Shown here: piece after piece, positions 32,999 through 43,615 of the stretch | Layout of the letters: each line of letters starts with the position of its first letter | Numbering within the stretch: position 1 is the first letter of the stretch | From: Tepidiformaceae bacterium | GTDB taxonomy: Bacteria; Chloroflexota; Dehalococcoidia; Tepidiformales; Tepidiformaceae | DNA: 64,000 nt | Direction of reading: 5' to 3' | Assembly: GCA_958295975.1 (NCBI GenBank) | Contig: OY282446.1 | Span: forward strand, 1,837,289 to 1,901,288 | The notes under the pieces: model-generated | The model's input: the letters and a program-made list of their open reading frames with translations, nothing else | What the model was told of the DNA's origin: nothing | The model's database searches: none | Made by a program: the position numbers and the translations under genes

Positions 32999-34068
32999 AG
33001 CGCGAGCAGCAGGAGGGGCACGGCCACGATGGCGCCGAGGAAGGCGGCCAGGCGGCGGGGGCGCGCCGCGATCCAGCGCTCGGCGGCGAGGATGGCGGCG
33101 CGGTAGGGGCCGTAGAGGACGGTGAGGGCGACGCCCGCCACGAGCGCCGTGGAGGCCATCTGCGCGAGCACGATGGCCGTGGCCGCCTCGCCACCCACGA
33201 GCACGCTCGCCCCCAGCGTGTCCGCGAAGGTGGCGATGTTGGCCCCCAGCACGTAGGGGATGACGTGCTCGCGGCGCACGTAGCCGCGCAGGGCGAGGGG
33301 CACAAGCGCCGTCAGCGAGACGGCCACGCTGAGCGTGGTGAGCGTGACGAGCACGCCCATGAGGAACATGAGGGGACGGCGGTTGAGCACGGCGAGGCGG
33401 CGGCGGATGCCCTCGGCCTCGCCCTCCAGCCGCGGCAGGGCGCGCTCGAACACGGCGAAGGCGAGGAGCAGCAGGGCCGCCCCCGCCGCGAACACGAGCA
33501 GGCCGGGCAGGGCCCCGTCGAGGGCCTCGGTGACGGGGTCGAAGGCGGCGTCCGCGCCCCGCAGCACGGCCCCGGGGGTGGCGGGCGCGATGCCGTCGAG
33601 CCAGCCCCCGCGCAGCGCCACGAAGCCGAGCGCCACCGCCGGGCCCTGCGTGGCGAAGGTGGCGAGCATGGCCACGATGCCGATGGCGAGGCCGTCGCCG
33701 CTGCGCCGCCCGAAGCGGTAGGCGAGGAAGCCGGCGGCGAGCACGACGAAGGAGGCGCCGAGGCGCGAGCCCGCGATCACGGCGAAGGCCTCCGTCTCGC
33801 GCAGCACGCCCTCGGAGAGCAGGGTCACGCCGATGGCGGCCACGGGCGAGCCGCTGAGCGCGACGTAGGCGAAGAGCCAGCCGAAGCCGAGGCCGTTCGC
33901 CACCCCGGCCACGTCGAGCGTGGAGAGCAGGGGCGCGAGCGATCCGGCCCCGGCGCGCGCGATGTCGAGGGCGAGCGCGAAGAGCACCAGCCCGGCGACG
34001 CCCGCGAGGCCGCGCGCCAGGCCGCGAAGGACGCGGGCGGCGGCGTCCGGGCGCGCCCGCCGCTCCAC
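32995..34068 (-). CDS. Na/Pi-cotransporter-like (PNaS family) membrane transporter
   Basis: A 357-residue protein with about eight membrane helices. Two glycine-rich re-entrant segments, ALSGSPVAAIGVTLL and IPYVLGANIATFADTLGASVL, occupy the positions of the inverted QSSS repeats of the Na/Pi-cotransporter family, though the serines are fewer. It starts with GTG one base after the sat stop and is the last gene of the cysH-cysC-sat operon. The position suggests an anion transporter for sulfate or sulfite rather than phosphate; this is an inference. Its stop codon overlaps the right end of the insertion sequence. Confidence 0.75.
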   Translation of the reverse strand: MERRARPDAAARVLRGLARGLAGVAGLVLFALALDIARAGAGSLAPLLSTLDVAGVANGLGFGWLFAYVALSGSPVAAIGVTLLSEGVLRETEAFAVIAGSRLGASFVVLAAGFLAYRFGRRSGDGLAIGIVAMLATFATQGPAVALGFVALRGGWLDGIAPATPGAVLRGADAAFDPVTEALDGALPGLLVFAAGAALLLLAFAVFERALPRLEGEAEGIRRRLAVLNRRPLMFLMGVLVTLTTLSVAVSLTALVPLALRGYVRREHVIPYVLGANIATFADTLGASVLVGGEAATAIVLAQMASTALVAGVALTVLYGPYRAAILAAERWIAARPRRLAAFLGAIVAVPLLLLAL

Positions 34069-34069
34069 C

Positions 34070-35226
<1,157 letters not shown>

Positions 35227-35230
<4 letters not shown>

Positions 35231-35781
35231 GAGCGCGCCGCCGGGGCCAGCCCGCGCGCTTCGAGGCAGGCGATGATCTGGCGCAGGCTCGTTTCGGGCG
35301 GGTCGGCGCCCGTCTCGCAGCGCACTTCCGGCGCGGCGGGCGGCTCATAGGGGTCGTCGACGCCGGTGAAGCCCGTGATCTCGCCCGCGCGCGCCTTCGC
35401 GTAGAGCCCCTTCACGTCGCGCGCCTCGCACTGCTCCACGGTGGCGGCGGCGTGGACCTCGATGAAGGCGCCGCCGTCGCCCTCCACGAGCGCGCGGTTC
35501 TCCTCGCGGATGGCGCGGTAGGGGGAGATGGCGGCGGTGATGACGCCGACGCCGTTGCGCGCCAGCAGGTTGGCCACGAAGCCGATGCGGCGGATGTTGG
35601 CGTCGCGGTCCTCCTTGCTGAAGCCGAGCCCCTTCGAAAGGTTCGTGCGCACGATGTCGCCGTCGAGAATCTCGATGCGGCGCCCGCGTTCGCGCAGGAC
35701 GGGCGCGAGCGCCTCGGCCAGCGTGCTCTTGCCCGAACCGGAAAGCCCCGTGAACCAGACGACGAAGCCCTGTTCGCTCAT
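35227..35781 (-). CDS. cysC: Adenylyl-sulfate kinase
   Basis: A 184-residue APS kinase. The P-loop is [10 protein letters not shown] at residues 11-20, [17 protein letters not shown] is the APS-binding segment, [12 protein letters not shown] and the lid [22 protein letters not shown] are all conserved. It phosphorylates APS to PAPS. GGAGGAG precedes the ATG. It lies between cysH and sat in one operon, 94 bases after cysH. Confidence 0.95.
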
Positions 35782-35875
35782 GCGTGTGTCTCCTCCTCGC
35801 GGCATGGTGGTGGAACGCGCCCGCGCCCCGCGACCCCGCCGGGGCATGGGCGGCAGGCCCGCGCCGGCCGCGGGC

Positions 35876-36619
35876 TCAGGCGTCGTGCAGGCCGCATTCG
35901 TCCTTCTCGAACCGCTCCCAGCGGCCCTGACGGCCCTGCTTGCCGGGCACGGTGCAGTTGTAGCAGCCGATGCTCACGTAGCCCTGGTCGAGCAGGGGGT
36001 TGTAGGGAACGTCGTGTTCGAGCAGGTAGGCCCACGTCTCCTTCTCCGTCCAGCGCGCGAGGGGGTTGATCTTGACCACGCCGAACCTGGCGTTGCGCGC
36101 CACGATGGGGACCGCCGCGCGGCCCTCGGACTGGTCGCGGCGGAGGCCCGCGATCCAGGCCGTGCGGCCCTCCAGCGCGCGGCGGTTGGGCTCCACCTTG
36201 CGCAGCTCGCAGCAGCGGTCGGGGTCGCGCATCCAGAGGGCGGACCCGTGCGCGGCGGCCTGCTCCTCGTGGCTCAGCAGCGGCTTGTAGACGCGCACGT
36301 TGGCGAGGCCGAGGGCGGCGGTGGCGCGCGCGCGCGTCTCGTGCGTCTCCTCGAAGAGGTAGTCCGTGTCCAGCACGAAGACGTGCACGTCGGGCTTGAG
36401 GCTGGCGGCCATGTGCAGGATGGCCATGCCGCTGGGGCCGCCGAAGCTGGCCCCGACGGAGAGGCCGTCGCCGAACGTGTCCACCGCCCAGCGCACCACG
36501 TCGCGCGGATCGGCGGTCTCGAAGCGCTGGCCCAGCTCGGTCAGGGCGGCGTCGTCGAGGGCGGCGGCGAGGGTCACGGGCGTGCGCTCCGGCGAAAAGG
36601 CGGGTTCGTCGCTCAACAT
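35876..36619 (-). CDS. cysH: Assimilatory APS/PAPS reductase (4Fe-4S type)
   Basis: A 247-residue reductase of the PP-loop superfamily. The nucleotide motif [11 protein letters not shown] replaces the usual SFSG loop. [10 protein letters not shown] and SIGCYNCT supply the four cluster cysteines typical of APS-preferring enzymes, and KDECGLH carries the catalytic Cys near the C-terminus. It reduces activated sulfate to sulfite. The ATG at 36619 is preferred to one 15 codons upstream because homologues align from there; no Shine-Dalgarno is visible. It diverges from the sulfite reductase gene across 112 bases. Confidence 0.92.
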   Translation of the reverse strand: MLSDEPAFSPERTPVTLAAALDDAALTELGQRFETADPRDVVRWAVDTFGDGLSVGASFGGPSGMAILHMAASLKPDVHVFVLDTDYLFEETHETRARATAALGLANVRVYKPLLSHEEQAAAHGSALWMRDPDRCCELRKVEPNRRALEGRTAWIAGLRRDQSEGRAAVPIVARNARFGVVKINPLARWTEKETWAYLLEHDVPYNPLLDQGYVSIGCYNCTVPGKQGRQGRWERFEKDECGLHDA

Positions 36620-36668
36620 TATCAACAATGCCGCCTGGCGGCAACGGCGGCCCCGCGCCGCCATGTGC

Positions 36669-36674
36669 TACAGT
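36669..36674 (+). promoter_or_regulatory. Extended -10 promoter of the sulfite reductase gene
   Basis: TGCTACAGT, identical to the prs promoter, lies about 58 bases before the start codon in the divergent cysH spacer. No -35 match is clear. The long leader could hold a control site, but I see no riboswitch structure I can name. Confidence 0.4.
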
Positions 36675-36731
36675 CGCGGGAGAGGCCGTCGCGGACCCCG
36701 GCGGGGCCGCGCCCACGAAAGGACAGCGCCC

Positions 36732-38513
36732 ATGCGTGCGGTCGAAACCATCGTCCAGACGAACGCCCCCGGCAAGGTTCTGCCGATCCTGCGCGAGGAG
36801 CTGGAGGACTTCGAGACGGAGGCGACGCGCTTCCTCGCGGGGGGCTACGAGCAGGAGGCCGTCTTCCAGGGCTACCGCCTGAAGCAGGGCGTCTACGGCC
36901 AGCGCCAGGCGAACGTGCAGATGCTGCGCGTGAAGCTGCCCTTCGGCGGCGTGACGCCGGAGCAGATGGACGCCTTCGCGGAGCTGACGGAGCGCATCGC
37001 GCCGCTGCGCAAGGGCCACATCACCACGCGCCAGAACTTCCAGTTCCACCACATGCCGCTGCTGAAGGCGTCGGAGGCGCTGCGCCTGCTGGCCGCCGCC
37101 GGGCTGTCCACGCGCGAGGCCTGCGGCAACACCGTGCGCAACGTGACCGCCGATCCGTGGGCGGGCGTGACGGAGGGCGAGCTGTTCGACGCCACGCCCT
37201 ACGCGGGGGCCTTCGCGCGCTTCTGGCTGCGAAACCCGCTCTCCCAGCTGCTGCCGCGCAAGTTCAAGGTGGCCTTCAGCGCCGACGACGCCGACGTGGC
37301 CATCACCGGCATGCACGACCTCGGCTTCATCCCGCGCGTGCGCGACGGCGTGCGCGGCTTCCGCATGGTCTGCGGCGGGGGCCTCGCCATCATGCCCCGC
37401 GAGGCCGTGGTCGTGCGCGAATTCGTCTCCGTGGACGAGTACCTGAAGGTGAGCGAGGCCGTCATCCGCGTCTTCAACGCCGCCGACATGCTGCGCAAGA
37501 ACCGCGCCATGGCCCGCATCAAGGTGCTCATCGACCGCGTGGGCGCCGACCGCTTCCTCGCCATGGTGGACGAGGAGCTCGCGGGGGACTGGGCGCAGCG
37601 CGACTTCAGCCCCGACCGCCTGCTCTTCCTCGACAACGAGGAGGAGCGCGCGCCCGCCCGCCGCGACGCCTACGACCAGCCCGGCGCGGACGCCGCCGCA
37701 TTCCACCGCTTCGCCGCCACCAACGCGCGCGCGCAGAAGCAGCAGGGCTTCAGCACCGTGCAGGTCAAGGTCACGCGCGGCGACCTCACGCCCGAACAGT
37801 TCCGCGGCCTCGCCGCCATCATGCGCGAGTACTGCGGCGGCAACGCGCGCACCACCGTGCAGCAGAACCTCGTGCTGCGATGGGTGCGCGACGAGAGCCT
37901 CTACGAGGTGTGGACGCGGCTGCAGGCGCTCGACCTGGGCGAGGCCGGCGCGAACACCGTGACGGACGTGGTCAGCTGCCCGGGCACGGACAGCTGCAAG
38001 CTCGGCATCACCAGCTCCATGGGCCTCAACCGCGCCATCCAGGAGCGCGTCGCGGAGCTGGCCATCGACGACCCGCTGACGGCGAAGCTGCACATCAAGA
38101 TGAGCGGCTGCCCCAACAGCTGCGGCCAGCACCACCTCGCCAACATCGGCTTCCACGGCGCGGCCATGAAGGTGGAGGGCCACCAGCTGCCCGCCTACCA
38201 CGCCTTCCTCGGCGGCTCCGGCGAGGAGGGGAACGGCCGCGTCCGCATCGGCACCCAGCTCAAGCTGCGCCTGCCCGCCAAACGCGCGCCCGACGCCGTC
38301 CAGCGCTGGCTCGATCTCTACCGCCGCGAGCGGCTCGACGGCGAGGAGTTCAACGACTGCTTCGACCGCCTCGGCAAGGAGCCCTTCGAGGAGGCCGTGC
38401 GCGACCTCACCATCCCCGGCGAGTTCACCGAGGACAACCGCACGATGTTCATCGACTGGACGAAGTACGAGCTCTACGTGCTGGAGCGCGGCGAGGGCGA
38501 GTGCGCCGTCTGA
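36732..38513 (+). CDS. Assimilatory sulfite (or nitrite) reductase, siroheme type
   Basis: A 593-residue protein with the duplicated ferredoxin-like/siroheme fold. HITTRQNFQFHHMP and RTTVQQNLVLRWV are the two siroheme-binding segments. CPGTDSC and MSGCPNSCG supply the four cysteines that bind the 4Fe-4S cluster bridged to siroheme. It reduces sulfite to sulfide or nitrite to ammonia with ferredoxin. The divergent cysH-cysC-sat operon argues for sulfite. AAAGGA lies about ten bases before the ATG. No siroheme synthase is nearby. Confidence 0.92.
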   Translation: MRAVETIVQTNAPGKVLPILREELEDFETEATRFLAGGYEQEAVFQGYRLKQGVYGQRQANVQMLRVKLPFGGVTPEQMDAFAELTERIAPLRKGHITTRQNFQFHHMPLLKASEALRLLAAAGLSTREACGNTVRNVTADPWAGVTEGELFDATPYAGAFARFWLRNPLSQLLPRKFKVAFSADDADVAITGMHDLGFIPRVRDGVRGFRMVCGGGLAIMPREAVVVREFVSVDEYLKVSEAVIRVFNAADMLRKNRAMARIKVLIDRVGADRFLAMVDEELAGDWAQRDFSPDRLLFLDNEEERAPARRDAYDQPGADAAAFHRFAATNARAQKQQGFSTVQVKVTRGDLTPEQFRGLAAIMREYCGGNARTTVQQNLVLRWVRDESLYEVWTRLQALDLGEAGANTVTDVVSCPGTDSCKLGITSSMGLNRAIQERVAELAIDDPLTAKLHIKMSGCPNSCGQHHLANIGFHGAAMKVEGHQLPAYHAFLGGSGEEGNGRVRIGTQLKLRLPAKRAPDAVQRWLDLYRRERLDGEEFNDCFDRLGKEPFEEAVRDLTIPGEFTEDNRTMFIDWTKYELYVLERGEGECAV

Positions 38514-38545
38514 GCCGGCGCGGTACAATACCGGAGGTTGCCAAG

Positions 38546-39922
38546 ATGACTGAAACGCCGCAGGACGACTCCGCGACCGAGCCGATGGAGGTTCCGCAGA
38601 CCAACGAGTCGGCTGACCTTGATGCCGATCTCGAGGGTTCGGACGAAGGCGATCTGAATTCGCCGCAGAAGCACCGTATCCATCTCGAAAAAAATGACCG
38701 CAGCTTGGGCGAGTTGAAGAAGTGGCATGACAGGGGCAGTCTGATTCTTGACCCCCCTTGGCAGCGACAGTATGTCTGGAATCAGAGCCAGGCGTCCAAG
38801 TTGATCGAATCGTTTCTCGTGGGAATTCCTGTTCCGGTGATCTATTTGGCCAAAGATGAGAAGGCAAACTATGAAGTTATCGATGGACAGCAGCGCTTGC
38901 AGAGTGTCTTCGATTTCCTTAATAACAAATATCCGCTTCGCGGCCTGAATATTCTCACGGACATTCAGAACAAGAAGTTCAATGCTCTGGATGGAGCGCT
39001 TCAGCGAACTATTGAAGACACTACTCTTAGGTCGTTTGAATTCGAAAGTAATACTGATCGGGACATGTTGTTCGTGGTTTTCGAGCGGCTTAATACTGGC
39101 GGAACGAAGCTAAATGAAATGGAAATCCGGAACTGCATTTATCGAGGAGAATTGAATAACCTCATTATCGATCTGGGGAAAGACAGGAACTTCATGGCAG
39201 TTATCAACCAAAAAGGTCTCGATAGGCGGATGGCAGACAGGGCTCTTGTTCTCCGTTTTCTCGCCTTCCATCACAATACGCACATTAAATGCACGAAGGG
39301 GCTCAAGCGTTTCTTGAATGATTTCCTTGAAGATTACCGGAATCCTTCCGCCAAAAGACTTGCGGAGTTTAGGGATGTTTTTGAGAAGTGCATGAAAGCA
39401 TCGCTAACAGTGTTTGGGGAACAAGGATTTCGTCTTAAGAAGGAAGATGTTGGTTCTATTTCTCTCGGAGAGTGGTCGAACCGAGCAAACGCTCCCATTT
39501 TTCAGGCGGTCTCTACTTCTTTCGCAGACTATGACCTTGGTCAGATCACGAGGTCCAGTGACCGAATTTACGAAGAATATTTGGACCTCATCAGTACTGA
39601 TAAAGATTGGGTTGAACGAGTCCGTACGGCAACAGGAGAATCGACGCGCCTGAAGTACGTCTTCGAGCAATGGCGAAAGCGTCTGGATGCGGTGCTGGCT
39701 GATGTCCCTCCGAATGACGGAAGGAGGGTCTTTTCCAAAGCCCTCAAGCAAGAGATGTTTTCTGCGGACAGAACTTGCACAATCTGCAGGCAGGAAGTTA
39801 AGACCTTGGATGATGCCGTCCTTGACCACGAGAAGCATTACTGGCGGGGTGGGGCCACCATCCCTGAGAACGCGCGCCTCGCGCATCGCCACTGCAATTC
39901 CAGCCGTGGCGGCGGCGACTGA
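38546..39922 (+). CDS. DUF262-HNH protein (GmrSD-like, putative type IV restriction)
   Basis: A 458-residue protein. After an acidic, likely disordered 40 residues comes a DUF262/ParB-like nuclease-superfamily domain with PPWQRQYVWN at 70-79 and the hallmark DGQQR at 113-117. At the C-terminus an HNH domain (CTIC, LDHEKHYWRGG, then HRHCNSSRG, about 411-455) is complete. GmrSD and BrxU proteins with DUF262 plus an HNH-type domain cut modified phage DNA. This protein is shorter and has a different HNH type. GC content is far below that of its neighbours. GGAGG lies eight bases before the ATG and TACAAT at 38524-38529 is a probable -10 box. Confidence 0.85.
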   Translation: MTETPQDDSATEPMEVPQTNESADLDADLEGSDEGDLNSPQKHRIHLEKNDRSLGELKKWHDRGSLILDPPWQRQYVWNQSQASKLIESFLVGIPVPVIYLAKDEKANYEVIDGQQRLQSVFDFLNNKYPLRGLNILTDIQNKKFNALDGALQRTIEDTTLRSFEFESNTDRDMLFVVFERLNTGGTKLNEMEIRNCIYRGELNNLIIDLGKDRNFMAVINQKGLDRRMADRALVLRFLAFHHNTHIKCTKGLKRFLNDFLEDYRNPSAKRLAEFRDVFEKCMKASLTVFGEQGFRLKKEDVGSISLGEWSNRANAPIFQAVSTSFADYDLGQITRSSDRIYEEYLDLISTDKDWVERVRTATGESTRLKYVFEQWRKRLDAVLADVPPNDGRRVFSKALKQEMFSADRTCTICRQEVKTLDDAVLDHEKHYWRGGATIPENARLAHRHCNSSRGGGD

Positions 39923-39935
39923 CGGCGCGCGGCTG

Positions 39936-40910
39936 ATGGACGGCCCCGCCTTCCGGCGGCACCGGCGGCTGCGGCGCACGGAGGCCGTGCGCGGGCTCGT
40001 GCGCGAGACCGAACTCACGCCCGCCCACCTCGTCGCCCCCCTCTTCGTGGAGGAGGGGCTGGACGGGCGCGCGCCCATCGATTCCATGCCCGGACAGGCG
40101 CGGCTGGGCATGGCCGCGCTCGTCGAGGAGGCGCGCGCGCTGCGGGGCGCGGGCGTGCCCGCCGTGCTGCTCTTCGGCATCCCCGCGCGCAAGGACGAGC
40201 GCGGCACGGGCGCGTACGACGACGGCGGCGTGGTGCAGGAGGCAACGCGGCGGCTGAAGGACGCCCTGCCCGAGCTGCTCGTCATCGGCGACGTGTGCCT
40301 CTGCGAGTACACCAGCCACGGGCACTGCGGCGTGCTCGACGCGGACGGCGCGGTGGACAACGACGCCAGCCTGCCCCCGCTGGCGGACATGGCCGTGAGC
40401 CTGGCGGAGGCGGGCTGCGACGTGGTGGCCCCCAGCGACATGATGGACGGGCGCGTGGCCGCCATCCGCGAGGCGCTGGACGGCTCCGGGCTGGGGGACA
40501 CGGCCATCCTCTCCTACGCGGCCAAGTTCGCCAGCGCCTTCTACGGCCCCTTCCGCGAGGCGGCGGACAGCGCCCCCGCCTTCGGCGACCGTCGCGGCTA
40601 CCAGCTCGACCCCGCCAACGCGCGCATGGCCCGCGACGAGGCGCTCACCGACCTCGACGAGGGCGCAGACATGGTGATGGTGAAGCCCGCGCTCGCCTAC
40701 CTCGACGTGCTGCGCCAGGTGCGCGAGGCGGTGGACGCGCCCGTGGCCGCCTACAACGTCAGTGGCGAGTACGCCATGCTCAAGGCGGCGGCGGCCAACG
40801 GCTGGATCGACGAGACACGCGCCATCGACGAGACGCTGACCGCCATCCGCCGCGCGGGCGCGGACGTCGTCATCACCTACCACGCGCTCGAATGGGCGCG
40901 CCGCCGCTAG
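39936..40910 (+). CDS. hemB: Delta-aminolevulinic acid dehydratase (porphobilinogen synthase)
   Basis: A 324-residue HemB. DVCLCEYTSHGHCGVL contains the zinc-binding cysteines, YAAKFASAFYGPFR has the first Schiff-base Lys, and VMVKPALAYLDV has the second. It condenses two aminolevulinate molecules to porphobilinogen for haem and siroheme. The gene follows the DUF262 gene after 13 bases and has no promoter of its own that I can see, so it may originally have followed the sulfite reductase directly. The stop overlaps the convergent CoA-transferase gene by four bases. Confidence 0.95.
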   Translation: MDGPAFRRHRRLRRTEAVRGLVRETELTPAHLVAPLFVEEGLDGRAPIDSMPGQARLGMAALVEEARALRGAGVPAVLLFGIPARKDERGTGAYDDGGVVQEATRRLKDALPELLVIGDVCLCEYTSHGHCGVLDADGAVDNDASLPPLADMAVSLAEAGCDVVAPSDMMDGRVAAIREALDGSGLGDTAILSYAAKFASAFYGPFREAADSAPAFGDRRGYQLDPANARMARDEALTDLDEGADMVMVKPALAYLDVLRQVREAVDAPVAAYNVSGEYAMLKAAAANGWIDETRAIDETLTAIRRAGADVVITYHALEWARRR

Positions 40911-42184
40911 TCCGGAACCTCGCCCACGGCCCCGCTCGCGATCACGTCCGCGATCTCCCCGGGCGAAAGCCCCGCCCAGGCGAGGATGTCGCGCGTCTCC
41001 GAGCGGAAGGGGGCGGGGAAGGGCGCGGGCGCGAAGCCGTCCTCGTCCAGCGCCAGCGCTTTCCCCAGCACGCGGAAGGGCCCCACGCCGGGGATGTCGC
41101 CGTCCACGAAGAGGTCGTTCGCCGCCGCCTGCCCGTCGTCGATCAGCTCCAGCGGCAGGCGCACGCGTGAGGCGGGGATGCCGTGTTCGCGCAGCAGCCG
41201 CTCCCAGTGCGCGGTCGTCTGCGAGGCGAAGAGCGCCTCGATCTCGTCCTGCAGCGCCTGGTCGTGGGCAAGGCGGTCCCCTGCGGGCGGGGAGGCGTCG
41301 AGGGTGGCGTCGCGCAGGCCCGTGGCCGCCATCAGCCGCCGCCGCAGGCCCACGCTGGGGCAGGCGATGGCGATGGCCGAATCCTTCGTGGCGAAGGTGC
41401 GGTAGTAGATGCCGGTGAGCCGCGCCGCGCGCGTGGTGGGCTGATGCGCGGCCTGCTCGGCGTAGGGCATGCCCGCGGCGCGCGCCTCCGCCAGCCAGTC
41501 GCGGTAGGCGGCGTGGTTCTCCGCGTCCGCCTGATCCACGCGCACCATGAGGTTGTTCTGCAGGATGAGGCAGGACATGAGCAGCGAGGTGTCGACGCGC
41601 CCGCCGCGGCCCGTGCGCGTGCGGCGATAGAGCGCGGAGGCCACGCCGTAGGCGAGCAGGGCGGCGCACATGTAATCGGAGATGGGCGAACCCTCGGCCA
41701 CGGGCCGCCCGTCGCGCATGCCGCCGTTCATGGCCATCAGCCCGCTGCGCGCCTGCACCACCTGGTCCATGCCCGCCAGCCCCGCGTCCGGCCCCTCCTC
41801 CCCGAAGGCGGTGACGTTGCCCACGATGATGGCGGGATGACGCCCGGCGAGGCTGGGGTAGTCGAGGCCGAGCTCGGCGGCCAGCCCCGGGCGCAGGTTG
41901 GTGAGGGCCACGTCGCAGCGCGCCAGCAGGGCGTCGAGGATGGCGGGGGCGCGCTCGTGGCGCAGGGCCAGCGGCAGCGAGTGCGTGCCGCGGTTGCGCC
42001 CCAGGAAGTGGCGCGTGTAGTCGTCCCAGCGGTAGCCCGTGTGGCGCGCGGGCTCGCCCTCCGGCGGCTCCACCTTGATCACGCGGGCACCGCCGTCGGC
42101 CAGCAGCTGCGCGCCGTAGGGCACGGCCACGAACTGCCCGAATTCGAGCACCGTCACGCCCGCGAAGGGCCGTTCGTCGCTCAC
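40907..42184 (-). CDS. CaiB/BaiF-type (family III) CoA-transferase
   Basis: A 425-residue family III CoA-transferase. It starts with the typical GVTVLEFGQFVAVPYGAQLLADGGARVIKVEPP, has LGRNRGTHSLPL, LTNLRPG, and the catalytic Asp region (about residue 165, GMDQVVQARSGLMAMNGG). These enzymes move CoA between organic acids; the substrate is unknown. The GTG start overlaps the upstream small gene's stop (GTGA), and AGGAGG precedes it. Confidence 0.92.
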   Translation of the reverse strand: MSDERPFAGVTVLEFGQFVAVPYGAQLLADGGARVIKVEPPEGEPARHTGYRWDDYTRHFLGRNRGTHSLPLALRHERAPAILDALLARCDVALTNLRPGLAAELGLDYPSLAGRHPAIIVGNVTAFGEEGPDAGLAGMDQVVQARSGLMAMNGGMRDGRPVAEGSPISDYMCAALLAYGVASALYRRTRTGRGGRVDTSLLMSCLILQNNLMVRVDQADAENHAAYRDWLAEARAAGMPYAEQAAHQPTTRAARLTGIYYRTFATKDSAIAIACPSVGLRRRLMAATGLRDATLDASPPAGDRLAHDQALQDEIEALFASQTTAHWERLLREHGIPASRVRLPLELIDDGQAAANDLFVDGDIPGVGPFRVLGKALALDEDGFAPAPFPAPFRSETRDILAWAGLSPGEIADVIASGAVGEVPD

Positions 42185-42444
42185 GATGCCTCCTGCGTCC
42201 CGCCCTGGGGACGCTTGAAATAGAGCAGCTCGCGGAAGATGAGCGTGGGGCCGATCCAGTTCTCCACGCGCGCGTCGGAGACCATCTCCCAGCCCGCGTC
42301 GCCAAGATCGCGCAGCGCGCCGGAGAGGTCGGCGGGCCCGTACTCCGCGTCGTCGTCGGGGCGGTGGCTGTAGTTGACCGCGATGGGCTGATCGAGGCCG
42401 CTCACCACGACGCGCGCGTACTCCCAGCGCACGGGGCCGCTCAC
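42181..42444 (-). CDS. Small DUF4177-like protein
   Basis: An 87-residue protein. WEYARVVVSGL at the N-terminus and LGDAGWEMVSD in the middle match the short DUF4177 pattern of a Tyr-x-Val strand and a Gly-Trp-Glu-Met-Val strand; the function is unknown. It is real by context: its GTG overlaps the PHP stop and its stop overlaps the CoA-transferase start, each as GTGA, making a tight three-gene operon. Confidence 0.7.
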   Translation of the reverse strand: MSGPVRWEYARVVVSGLDQPIAVNYSHRPDDDAEYGPADLSGALRDLGDAGWEMVSDARVENWIGPTLIFRELLYFKRPQGGTQEAS

Positions 42445-43157
42445 GGGGCATCCTCCTCTTCCGGCGGCGGCGCGTTCCAGTAGTTCTCGACCTCGCCGCG
42501 GGGGAGGCCGTGGACGGGCTGGAAGCGGCCCGCGTGGAGCAGGCGCAGGAAGTGGTCGGGGCTTTCGACCGTTTCCTCGAAGCGCGTGCTGAAGTAGCCG
42601 ATGCCCTGGTTCGAGTGCGCGTCGGAGCCGCCCGTGCCGGGCTTGCCCAGCGCCTTCGCCACGCGCAGGGCGAAATGGTTCTCGCGGGGCGTGTTGCAGC
42701 CGTTGAGCACCTCCACGGCGTCCACCAGCTGGAACACGGGCAGGCGCGCCGCCTCTTCGGCGGTCATGGTGAAGGGTTCCTTGCCCTGCCGCTTGAAGTG
42801 CACGGGGTCGAAGTAGTGGCGGAAGGGATGGGCCACGATGAGGAAGGCGCCCTGCTCGTCGGCCACCTCGCGCAGCCGTTCGAGGCGGCGAATGCCGCCC
42901 TCGTAGCCGCGCAGGCCGACGGCGAGGACGTGCCCCATGTCGGTCGAGACCTCCATGCCGTTCGAGACGAAGATGTCGGGGTGGGCCTTGCGGAAGGGCG
43001 CGAGGTCCCAGTTCTCCCACATGCGGTCGTGCTCGGTGATGTTGACGCCCGTGAGGTTGATGCGGCGCGCCTCGGCGATCAGTTCCTCGGGATCGAGCAT
43101 GGAGTCGGACGCGCCGCGGATGGTGTGCAGGTGCATGTCCACGATGGTGCCGGGCAC
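42441..43157 (-). CDS. PHP-domain metal-dependent phosphoesterase
   Basis: A 238-residue PHP protein. DMHLHTIRGASDSMLDPEEL holds motif I (HxH), ITEHDRMW motif II, VAHPFRHYF motif III, and GTGGSDAHSNQGIGYF motif IV. These trinuclear-metal enzymes hydrolyse phosphate esters such as nucleoside bisphosphates or histidinol phosphate; the exact substrate is not shown. The GTG start was chosen so that the strand before DMHLH is included. TAGGAT at 43199-43204 is a likely -10 box. Confidence 0.88.
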   Translation of the reverse strand: MPGTIVDMHLHTIRGASDSMLDPEELIAEARRINLTGVNITEHDRMWENWDLAPFRKAHPDIFVSNGMEVSTDMGHVLAVGLRGYEGGIRRLERLREVADEQGAFLIVAHPFRHYFDPVHFKRQGKEPFTMTAEEAARLPVFQLVDAVEVLNGCNTPRENHFALRVAKALGKPGTGGSDAHSNQGIGYFSTRFEETVESPDHFLRLLHAGRFQPVHGLPRGEVENYWNAPPPEEEDAP

Positions 43158-43201
43158 GCGCGCCTCCGGCGCCCGCCGGGCGGCGCGGCGCTCCCCCCAT
43201 C

Positions 43202-43615
43202 CTACCGCCCCGCCAGGTGGGGGAGCATCCAGCCGAAGAGGCCCGCGAAGGCGGCCGCGTGGGCGCTCCACAGCCACCACAGCCGCGGCCAGAGGATGCC
43301 CAGCAGGAGCGCGGGCGCGGCCCCCAGCGCGGCGGCGGCGATGGTGAAGGCGGCGCTGGGGCTGCCGAGGCCGTCGGGGCGGGCGGCCAGGTCCGCGACC
43401 TCGTAGATCGCGCCCGCGCCCAGCCCGATCAGCGTCCAGAGCACGACCGCGCCCGCGAAGATGGGCACGGCCAGCAGCGTGGCCGGAACCTCGCGCGCGA
43501 TCCAGCGCTCCACGAGGGCGGCGTCGCGGGCGCGCAGGGCCAGCCCGGCGGCGGACGCGGTGGTGAGCATGGCTATCACGGCGCCCGCCAGCCAGCCCGC
43601 GATCAGCGCCGCCAC
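43202..43615 (-). CDS. Small integral membrane protein
   Basis: A 137-residue protein with four hydrophobic segments (about 5-28, 48-72, 88-108 and 112-133) and a Trp-rich LWPRLWWLW stretch. I do not recognise a family. The GTG start overlaps the end of ispE by 13 bases, and the frame remains open further upstream into ispE, so the true start is uncertain. It is the last gene of the ksgA-ispE operon. Confidence 0.6.
   Translation of the reverse strand: MAALIAGWLAGAVIAMLTTASAAGLALRARDAALVERWIAREVPATLLAVPIFAGAVVLWTLIGLGAGAIYEVADLAARPDGLGSPSAAFTIAAAALGAAPALLLGILWPRLWWLWSAHAAAFAGLFGWMLPHLAGR

Noticed and set aside
36611-36625. GATAAT as a -10 box for cysH
   Set aside because: It overlaps the ATG itself, so transcription would start inside the coding region.
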